From Candidatus Stahliibacteriota bacterium (GTDB taxonomy: Bacteria > Hydrothermota > Tepidihabitantia > B3-TA06), in NCBI GenBank assembly GCA_030592225.1, contig JAUVJT010000055.1, positions 1 to 11,242 of the forward strand: 11,242 nucleotides of DNA, written 5' to 3'. The notes below the pieces were generated by a model, which was not told the origin of the DNA, ran no database searches, and saw only the letters and a program-made list of their open reading frames with translations. Position numbers and translations under genes: made by a program. Each line of letters starts with the position of its first letter. Position 1 is the stretch's first letter. Shown here one piece after another: positions 6,240 to 11,242 of the stretch.

Positions 6240-6845
6240 CTACAGCTTCCCGGCTTTAATCTTCTTTCTTATAAAGGCATTGTAGGAGGTGCAGGCCTGG
6301 ACCGCATTCCTCAAGCTCTCCGGGCCTTTTTGTCCTCGTTGCATGATGTAGGCGTTCACCCTTTGGCGGAGTTCGTCAGGCAGGGGGCGGTCGTCAGCTT
6401 TGCCGAACCGGGTATCGTCAGGATTGCCGAACATGGGTCTGAGCGTTTTAATCTTCTCGTTGGCCTGTTTTGCCTTCATCTTATCCTGTTTGGTGAGTTT
6501 CAGGAACAAGGAGTACACGAACACCTCGTCCACCTTGTTCATCATGCGGCGCGCCAGGTCGTGCCGGTTCCACCACCAGCGGACGTCATCGTCGGTAACC
6601 CCGTCTATCCTCTTTTTATCGAGCGCCTGCTTTACCTTTTTGTCCTCGGTTTCCTTTTGCAGCAATCTATCTCCCAAATCCATGGGCAGGTTCAGGGTGT
6701 CCTCCGCTTCCGCGTCGGCTTTGATTTTTGCGTATAGCTTCTTGAACGTCTTGTTCGCCTGGGCCGCGCTCATCCCCATCATCTTGCGAAATATGGGCAC
6801 GTATTGTTTCTTTAACTGTTTTTCAAGTTCGGCAAAATCTGCCAC
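6240..6845 (-). CDS. Unrecognised 201-residue basic, helical protein
   Basis: I do not recognise this protein. It has no signal peptide and no membrane segment and looks soluble, highly charged and mostly helical. A WWW run at residues 90-92 sits in the segment RWWWNRHDLARRMMNKVDE, probably a conserved core. The C-terminal third has a proline/acidic linker (about 140-156) and a second helical part with a single cysteine (C185). The start is GTG 6845, with a strong AGGAGG only 4 nt upstream. A TTGACA-containing promoter (6869-6896) faces it, back to back with that of nadA. Codon use looks like that of the housekeeping neighbours, so it seems a resident gene rather than part of the AT-rich insertion next to it. 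Its stop abuts the palindromic element. Confidence 0.72.
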   Translation of the reverse strand: MADFAELEKQLKKQYVPIFRKMMGMSAAQANKTFKKLYAKIKADAEAEDTLNLPMDLGDRLLQKETEDKKVKQALDKKRIDGVTDDDVRWWWNRHDLARRMMNKVDEVFVYSLFLKLTKQDKMKAKQANEKIKTLRPMFGNPDDTRFGKADDRPLPDELRQRVNAYIMQRGQKGPESLRNAVQACTSYNAFIRKKIKAGKL

Positions 6846-6868
6846 CGGGCCTCCTTTGAATATCCTGC

Positions 6869-6896
6869 ACCCTACATCGAATCAGCCTTTTGTCAA
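6869..6896 (-). promoter_or_regulatory. Probable promoter of the 201-residue protein gene
   Basis: On the minus strand a perfect TTGACA (6891-6896) is followed after 16 bp by TAGGGT (6869-6874), a weak -10. The transcript would start near 6862, just before the AGGAGG of the gene. The -35 box lies 10 bp from that of the divergent nadA promoter. Confidence 0.5.
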
Positions 6897-6906
6897 TAGC
6901 GGACGG

Positions 6907-6934
6907 TTGACACAATTCCTTTTCATACTATAGT
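6907..6934 (+). promoter_or_regulatory. nadA promoter, placing the transcript start at the ATG
   Basis: TTGACA (6907-6912) and TATAGT (6929-6934) are separated by 16 bp. Counting about 7 nt from the -10 box puts the start of transcription at or beside A6941, the first base of the nadA ATG. No ribosome binding site precedes that ATG, which agrees with a leaderless mRNA. Confidence 0.65.
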
Positions 6935-6940
6935 TCAGCT

Positions 6941-7879
6941 ATGATTGCTGATGAGACGATTGCTGATGAGATGACCGTTGAACAAATGTCCGCCCAAATC
7001 AAGCGGCTGGCAGCAGAGAAGAATGCGCTCATTCTGGTTCACAACTACCAGATACCCCAAATCCAGGCGCTTGCCGACATCCTGGGCGATTCGCTCGACC
7101 TTGCCCGGCGTTCGGTCCAGGCCACCCAGCCGGTTATTGTTTTCTGCGGGGTGCGATTCATGGCCGAGACCGCCAAAATACTCGCCCCTGACAAGACGGT
7201 GCTGCACCCTTGTCCTGATGCGGGCTGTCCCATGGCCGATATGGTTGACCTGGAAGGTCTGCGAGCGCTTAAGGCACGGCATCCTTTAGCCAAGGTTGTG
7301 GCCTACGTCAATACCAACTCAGACGTCAAGGCCGAGGTTGACGTGTGCTGTACCTCGTCCAACGCGGTCAAGGTGGTGGAGGGAATAGACGCAGATGAGA
7401 TTATCTTTGTTCCTGACTGCAACCTGGCCTCCTACGTTCAGCGTTTCACCGAAAAGAAAATAATCCCATGGGCCGGATTCTGCCCGGTGCATCGCAGATT
7501 CACGGTAGCCGAGGTCAAGGCGGTACGCGAGCGTTACCCCGACGCCCTTATCATGGTTCACCCGGAATGCGATCCCGAAATCATAGATATTATCGACGAG
7601 GTGGCTTCAACCAACGGGATGGTGAAGCTTGCTCAATCATCCGACCGCAAACAGTTTATCGTCGGCACCGAGGAAGGGCTTATTCACAGACTGCAGCGTG
7701 AGAACCCGGACAAGGAGTTCTACTCCCTGGGTTCGCCCAAGGTTTGTCCCAATATGAAGAAGATACAACTTATCCATGTTCTGCAAGCGCTGCAGAGGGA
7801 TCAGTACCAGGTACAGGTCGATGCAACAATTGCCCGGAGAGCCAGGAAAGCGCTGGATGAGATGCTTAATTACGTTTAG
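6941..7879 (+). CDS. nadA: Quinolinate synthase A
   Basis: Condenses iminoaspartate with dihydroxyacetone phosphate to quinolinate in de novo NAD synthesis, using a 4Fe-4S cluster. The 312-residue protein is of the short type with three cluster cysteines: C96 (AGCPMA), C181 (GFCPVH) and C269 (VCPNMKK). Other family motifs are HNYQIP (34-39), GDSLDLA (49-55), FMAE (73-76), CTSSNAV (137-143), MVHPEC (205-210) and GTEEGLIH (242-249). The first ATG is favoured by the promoter position, although later ATGs at 6971 and 6986 would also leave the conserved core intact. A 15-bp near-perfect tandem duplication (6944-6973) makes the N-terminus read IADETIADEM. The partners nadB and nadC are not in the window. 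No clear terminator follows, and no known NAD-repressor site was recognised. Confidence 0.94.
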   Translation: MIADETIADEMTVEQMSAQIKRLAAEKNALILVHNYQIPQIQALADILGDSLDLARRSVQATQPVIVFCGVRFMAETAKILAPDKTVLHPCPDAGCPMADMVDLEGLRALKARHPLAKVVAYVNTNSDVKAEVDVCCTSSNAVKVVEGIDADEIIFVPDCNLASYVQRFTEKKIIPWAGFCPVHRRFTVAEVKAVRERYPDALIMVHPECDPEIIDIIDEVASTNGMVKLAQSSDRKQFIVGTEEGLIHRLQRENPDKEFYSLGSPKVCPNMKKIQLIHVLQALQRDQYQVQVDATIARRARKALDEMLNYV

Positions 7880-8006
7880 GCAATCACCTTTATTTTTAAT
7901 CCTTATACCGTGAAATTACCCGCAGCAACTCCAGAATTACTTGCCGCAGGCAAAAAAAGCAAGCAGAGCAACTATAGAAGAATATTATGAATTAGCGTTT
8001 AACCCC
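7880..8006. other. Intergenic stretch after nadA, no gene seen
   Basis: No reading frame or RNA gene is supported here. A 5-bp hairpin (TTGCC/GGCAA, about 7941-7953) is followed by an A-run instead of a T-run, so it does not resemble a terminator for nadA. The right end carries the promoter of the PASTA gene. Confidence 0.5.
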
Positions 8007-8035
8007 TTGACAGTAGGCGATAAATGGGTTAAAAT
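8007..8035 (+). promoter_or_regulatory. Promoter of the PASTA lipoprotein gene
   Basis: TTGACA (8007-8012) and TAAAAT (8030-8035) are 17 bp apart, a near-consensus sigma-70 promoter. The transcript start near 8042 leaves a leader of about 35 nt containing AAGGAGG (8064-8070), 6 nt before the ATG. Confidence 0.82.
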
Positions 8036-8076
8036 TCCTAATATAAATTGAATTCAGGTAAAGAAGGAGGAACCTT

Positions 8077-8775
8077 ATGAAGAAAATTACGGTTGGCGTA
8101 CTACTTGTCCTGATGTTCGCAGCTTTGATTGTCACTGGATGCGACGGTTTGGGCCGGACAGTTGAAGTTCCCGATCTTACAAAATCCACCCTTGAGAATG
8201 CGAAGATGTCTCTCGAGAAGAGAGGGCTGCTTATCTATGTCGTAGAAAAGATTGAATCGGACGACGTTGAGGAAGGCCTTATCTGCAAGCAGGATCCCCT
8301 GCTGCTCTCGGATGTTAGGCGCGGTTCTACCGTAAAGGTATGGCTCTCCACAGGTTCGAGCAAGGTTGATATCCCTGCCATGGAGAAAGCCAGTCTTAAT
8401 GACGTTCTTCGCAAACTTGCCGAGCTGGAACTCTACTCAAACGTTGAGTTTGTGTATTCGTATGAGGTTGCCAAGGATATGGTGATTTCTCTCGATCCTT
8501 TGCCCGGCACCAAGGTTGAGAAGAACAGCTACGTCAAGGTTTACGTTAGTATGGGTGCTGAGCCCGTCAGTACGGCGGTTGTTCCCAAGGCGACCCGTAT
8601 GAGCAAGAGCGCTGCAAAGGCGGCGGTAGAGAAAGCAGGCCTTGAGGCAAAGTTTATCTATCGCGTTAGCACCGAGTACTACGAGGGCACCATTTACTAC
8701 CAGACCCCCAAGTCGGGCAGCGTGGTTCCCATCGGCTCCACCGTTACCATCTACATCGCAACCGTTCTTGACTAG
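8077..8775 (+). CDS. Lipoprotein with three PASTA domains
   Basis: A secreted lipoprotein made almost wholly of PASTA domains, which in other proteins bind muropeptides or beta-lactams. Residues 1-21 are a lipoprotein signal peptide (two lysines, a hydrophobic core) ending in the lipobox VTGC, so C22 would carry the lipid. Three repeats follow: 28-93, 96-160 and about 166-232. Each opens with a V-P or I-P turn and closes with a P-x-x-G-x-x-V-x-x-x-S/G-x-V-pattern strand. The usual kinase or penicillin-binding domain is absent, so this may be an accessory sensor or binder of peptidoglycan. The residue after C22 is aspartate, which in E. coli keeps lipoproteins in the inner membrane; whether that rule holds here is unknown. 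It has its own promoter, a strong ribosome site and a terminator, so it is transcribed alone. Confidence 0.88.
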   Translation: MKKITVGVLLVLMFAALIVTGCDGLGRTVEVPDLTKSTLENAKMSLEKRGLLIYVVEKIESDDVEEGLICKQDPLLLSDVRRGSTVKVWLSTGSSKVDIPAMEKASLNDVLRKLAELELYSNVEFVYSYEVAKDMVISLDPLPGTKVEKNSYVKVYVSMGAEPVSTAVVPKATRMSKSAAKAAVEKAGLEAKFIYRVSTEYYEGTIYYQTPKSGSVVPIGSTVTIYIATVLD

Positions 8776-8795
8776 TTAGAGAGTAAAGAATTTTT

Positions 8796-8824
8796 AAAGG
8801 GGCTGCTTAAGCGGCCCCTTTTTT
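8796..8824 (+). terminator. Rho-independent terminator after the PASTA gene
   Basis: An 11-bp stem with one T-G pair (AAAGGGGCTGC against GCGGCCCCTTT, loop TTAA) is followed by more T residues. It begins 20 bp after the stop. On the other strand the stem is followed by TTTAAAAATT, so weak termination of rsmG transcripts is also possible. Confidence 0.9.
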
Positions 8825-8842
8825 ACTTAAGCGGTCCCTTTT
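8806..8842 (+). repeat. 20-bp tandem duplication of the terminator 3' arm
   Basis: CTTAAGCGGCCCCTTTT (8806-8822) recurs as CTTAAGCGGTCCCTTTT (8826-8842), with one mismatch and a period of 20 bp. The second copy can also pair with the terminator 5' arm through G-T pairs. It ends directly at the rsmG stop codon. Confidence 0.85.
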
Positions 8843-9457
8843 CTATTTGGAAACAAGCAGGTATCTTCGTTCCTCACCACGGGGAAGAATCACACTGGCT
8901 TTCTTTACCTTGAACCCTTCCATCATCCTTTTAGCTTCGGCCATCTCCTTATCTGCCCTCGGCCCCTTATAGAACAGAATCGCGCCCCCTGTCTTAAGAT
9001 GCTTCATCACCTCCACGAACACATCCCTGATGCTGCCTACTGCTCGCACCGTGATAACGTCGAACGTCTCCTCGATCTTCTCACCTCTATCTGGAAACAC
9101 CTCGGCGTTCTCCAGACTCAACTCCCGGATTACTCTCAACAGGAACGCGGCCTTCTTTTTTCTGGATTCAACAAGCGTCATGAGGGTATCCGGCCTGGCT
9201 ATGGCCAGAGGGATGCCGGGAAGCCCTGCGCCGGAACCCCAATCGGCCACCTTTGCGTCCCCCGGTATAAAACCTGCCGGCGCGAGCGAATCGGCAAAGT
9301 GCAGGGGCTCGATGCGCTCTCGATCCCGGGCCGAAAGCAGATTCAGTCTATCCGATGTCTCATATAACAGATTCCGGTATAGCTTCAGTTTATCCTTTTG
9401 AGTTTTGGTAAGCTCAATCCCCCGGGTTTCAAGAAATTCCTCAAGCTCGGGATTCAC
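8843..9457 (-). CDS. rsmG: 16S rRNA (guanine-527-N7)-methyltransferase
   Basis: Methylates N7 of G527 in 16S rRNA, using S-adenosylmethionine. The 204-residue protein has the normal family length and motifs: LNLLSARDRE (38-47), HFADSL (53-58), the cofactor loop DWGSGAGLPGIPLAI (72-86), ESRKKKAAFL (97-106) and FDVITVRAV (132-140). The tryptophan in DWGSG replaces the more common valine or leucine. The start is GTG 9457, 16 bp after the yhaM stop; a GAGG about 10 nt upstream is a modest ribosome site. It is the last gene of the porV-yhaM-rsmG run and ends against the duplicated terminator of the convergent PASTA gene. Confidence 0.93.
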   Translation of the reverse strand: MNPELEEFLETRGIELTKTQKDKLKLYRNLLYETSDRLNLLSARDRERIEPLHFADSLAPAGFIPGDAKVADWGSGAGLPGIPLAIARPDTLMTLVESRKKKAAFLLRVIRELSLENAEVFPDRGEKIEETFDVITVRAVGSIRDVFVEVMKHLKTGGAILFYKGPRADKEMAEAKRMMEGFKVKKASVILPRGEERRYLLVSK

Positions 9458-9473
9458 CGGTGGGGGACCTCAC

Positions 9474-10406
9474 CTACTCCAGATAAGTGTCGTGCTCCAG
9501 GAAGGGATGGTAATCGCTCCAACGGTCTTTGGCCGAGGCGCGTTCGGCAACCTCTTTGTACATGGCCCGTTTTGCGTCCAGGTTATCCAGTTGGTGCAGA
9601 ATCTCGGCCTCGGTGAATAGCGGTTTGCGCGGGGAGCCATACTCCATGAACCCGTGATGGCTCACTACCATGTGCAGAACCTTCCATTCCAGCTTGGCGG
9701 GAAAGTCGGCGATGCGCTGCAGCTCTCGTTCGATCATCCGTATCCCTATCACTATGTGTCCGAGCAGCTTGCCTTCGTCGGTGTTATCTATGCTGCGTGT
9801 ATACTCGTACTCCCGGATTTTGCCGATGTCGTGAAGAAGCACTCCGGCAAAGAGCATATCCTTATTCAAGTCGGGATCATGCTCACATATCCCCTGGGCA
9901 ATCAGCAGCATATCATAGGTGTGCAGGCATAACCCGCCCAGATAGGCGTGGTGTGCGCGTACCCCTCCCGGGGCAAGCTTGAATTGATGTTCAAACGTCG
10001 AGTTATCAAAAAACGCGGTCAGGAGCGCGGCAAGCGGTTCTGCTGCCGAATGTGCCGTTTGCTTCAACTTCTCATAGCAGGCTTCGACATCTCTCTTGGT
10101 AGAAGGCAGAAAATCGCGGTAGTCCACCTCCTGCTCCTTTTCCTGCCACATGTCATCTACCTTGACGTTGATTCTGCCGTTGTACTCGTTCAGCTTTCCG
10201 TTGACGTGAACAAAGCTTCCCTTGATGATGCCCGAAGCGGTTGCAGGTTCAAAAAGAATGGCCTTCAGCAGTCCGGTGCGGTCGCGCAGCTGGAAGATGA
10301 GAAAGTCCTTGCCCTCGCGGGTCTTGCGGGTCTCGCGCTCAACTATGTAGAATACGTCGTCCACGTAGTCGCCGGGGTGCAGATTTTCGATGAATTGTTT
10401 CTTCAA
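9474..10406 (-). CDS. yhaM: YhaM-type 3'-5' exoribonuclease (OB fold plus HD domain)
   Basis: Probably trims RNA or DNA from the 3' end in the cytoplasm. The 310-residue protein has the YhaM/CBF1 layout: an OB-fold nucleic-acid-binding domain at about 11-88 and a metal-dependent HD domain at about 150-285. Metal ligands are visible as AHHAYLGGLCLHT (151-163), LLHDIGK (190-196), GH (216-217), SHHG (249-252) and LDNLDAK (273-279). Length is close to the 314 residues of the B. subtilis protein. The start is TTG 10406, with AAAGGA 4 nt upstream and adjacent to the stop of the preceding gene; no better start lies near. It is flanked by a PorV/PorQ-like gene 12 bp upstream and rsmG 16 bp downstream, so it is part of a tight operon. 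Confidence 0.87.
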   Translation of the reverse strand: MKKQFIENLHPGDYVDDVFYIVERETRKTREGKDFLIFQLRDRTGLLKAILFEPATASGIIKGSFVHVNGKLNEYNGRINVKVDDMWQEKEQEVDYRDFLPSTKRDVEACYEKLKQTAHSAAEPLAALLTAFFDNSTFEHQFKLAPGGVRAHHAYLGGLCLHTYDMLLIAQGICEHDPDLNKDMLFAGVLLHDIGKIREYEYTRSIDNTDEGKLLGHIVIGIRMIERELQRIADFPAKLEWKVLHMVVSHHGFMEYGSPRKPLFTEAEILHQLDNLDAKRAMYKEVAERASAKDRWSDYHPFLEHDTYLE

Positions 10407-10418
10407 CTTATCCTTTCT

Positions 10419-11242
10419 TTAGAAGTGGTAGGCCAGGGATATGCGGTGGAACAATCCCAGGTCAAGCGCCGGAGTTACCGCGTAGTCTACGTACACTCCC
10501 TTCAAATCATGTATGCCCATGCCTGCCGAAAAACCGGCCAGGATATCTGAACCCTCGCCCGTTTTCCACGCGTTGCCCTGGGTCGAGTAACCCGCTCTTA
10601 ACGCAAGAATGCTCACCGGTAGGAACTCAACCCCGCCGCGCACGATCAATGGCGCATCCAGGGGCTTGGACACATCCACTCCCACCAGCAGATTCTTGAC
10701 ACCCCCATAGCTTACACCGCCGCCGATTCCCAAAGGCATTGGTGAGCGCTCTTGCACAAACGGGGTTATCTCGAACGCGGCGTTCTGCATTACCAACCCC
10801 ACCGATAACCCGGGCAGAAGATTAGTCATCATTAAGCCCACGTCGCCTGCGACCGCGATCTGCACGTTTGAGTCTGCCGCGGCAAGATGCGCTTTCAGGT
10901 TGGCTCCCACACTCAACTTTTCAACAATCGGATAAGCCGCGGTTCCGCCCAGGTTGATGACCTGGTAGGCAAACGTACCCAGGTCCTCGTTGGTTGGACT
11001 GGTCAGCTTCATTTGGCCGGAATGAAGATAGAACGCTCCCACAGAGAATCGCAAGGCATCAGTCGAGTTGGGTTTGAATACAACCGAGCCGATGTGTATG
11101 CCTGCCGGATAGGGGAGATAGCTCAAGGCAAGAACCATGCCTGCCGAGGACAGCCCTGCCGGGTTGGCAAAGAACGCCTGCGGGTTTTCTGCAAGACCTA
11201 ATGATGCGCCGCCCATTCCGCCGGTGCGTGCATCCGGCTGAA
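10419..11242 (-). CDS. PorV/PorQ-family outer-membrane beta-barrel protein, 5' end outside the window
   Basis: A probable outer-membrane barrel of the PorV/PorQ (UPF0164-related) group; some members serve in type IX secretion, others have unknown roles. Visible are 273 residues; the frame is open to the window edge, so the signal peptide and true start are missing. The segment ARTGGMGGASLGLAENPQA followed by FFANPAGLS is the typical N-terminal signature of this group. The rest is glycine-rich, with alternating hydrophobic strands such as LRFSVGAFYLHSG and LSVGANLKAHLA, and ends in RISLAYHF, whose final phenylalanine fits the barrel-insertion signal. ATG 11216 is internal to the signature and is not the real start. 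It is first in the visible operon with yhaM and rsmG. No other type IX secretion gene is in the window, so that role is not supported. Confidence 0.82.
   Translation of the reverse strand, partial: QPDARTGGMGGASLGLAENPQAFFANPAGLSSAGMVLALSYLPYPAGIHIGSVVFKPNSTDALRFSVGAFYLHSGQMKLTSPTNEDLGTFAYQVINLGGTAAYPIVEKLSVGANLKAHLAAADSNVQIAVAGDVGLMMTNLLPGLSVGLVMQNAAFEITPFVQERSPMPLGIGGGVSYGGVKNLLVGVDVSKPLDAPLIVRGGVEFLPVSILALRAGYSTQGNAWKTGEGSDILAGFSAGMGIHDLKGVYVDYAVTPALDLGLFHRISLAYHF

Noticed and set aside
7941..7960. Hairpin TTGCC/GGCAA after nadA as a terminator
   Set aside because: On the plus strand the stem is followed by an A-run, and the stem is only 5 bp. It does not fit an intrinsic terminator.
10419..11216. 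PorV/PorQ-like protein as a complete gene from ATG 11216
   Set aside because: The preceding codons are open and encode the conserved start of the family signature, so the gene runs off the window edge.
1..11242. CRISPR arrays, tRNA, rRNA or transposase genes
   Set aside because: No spaced direct-repeat array, cloverleaf or rRNA core sequence was seen, and no frame resembles a transposase or integrase.

Overview
The window looks like chromosomal DNA of a Gram-negative-type bacterium from a poorly sampled lineage. It has an outer-membrane barrel of the PorV/PorQ kind and a PASTA lipoprotein, together with a YhaM-type exoribonuclease best known from Firmicutes. An FCB-group or WOR-3-like candidate phylum would fit, but this is inference from gene content and not a placement. 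Six of the ten genes with a visible start use GTG or TTG.

Left block (1-4992, all minus strand): a near-consensus promoter (4987-5015) drives cmk (cytidylate kinase), plsC (lysophosphatidate acyltransferase, 4-bp overlap with cmk), rpsA (ribosomal protein S1, preceded by three hairpins) and mtaB (tRNA methylthiotransferase, 3' end outside the window). The main surprise is in rpsA. Its long, repetitive, charged tail is cut by an in-frame TAA at 1526-1528, yet the same frame stays open for 92 more codons, with the same hexapeptide repeats and four lysine-rich blocks, to a second TAA at 1247-1249.

Middle block (5062-6845, minus strand): an AT-rich gene with an N-terminal DUF4062-like domain and an unrecognised C-terminal half. 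It has its own strong promoter and looks like an acquired, possibly defence-related gene. A 99-bp palindromic element (6140-6238) separates it from an unrecognised 201-residue protein.

Right block: the 201-residue gene and nadA (quinolinate synthase, plus strand) diverge from back-to-back promoters whose -35 boxes are 10 bp apart. The nadA promoter places the transcript start at or next to the ATG, so the mRNA is probably leaderless. A three-PASTA lipoprotein gene (plus) follows with its own promoter and ends in a terminator whose 3' arm is duplicated. Converging on it is a minus-strand operon: a PorV/PorQ-like barrel (5' end outside the window), yhaM-like exoribonuclease and rsmG (16S rRNA methyltransferase).

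Most of the window is housekeeping: translation and RNA modification, nucleotide, lipid and NAD synthesis. The less ordinary parts are the interrupted S1 tail, the DUF4062 gene with its neighbouring repeat, the leaderless nadA arrangement and the stand-alone PASTA lipoprotein.
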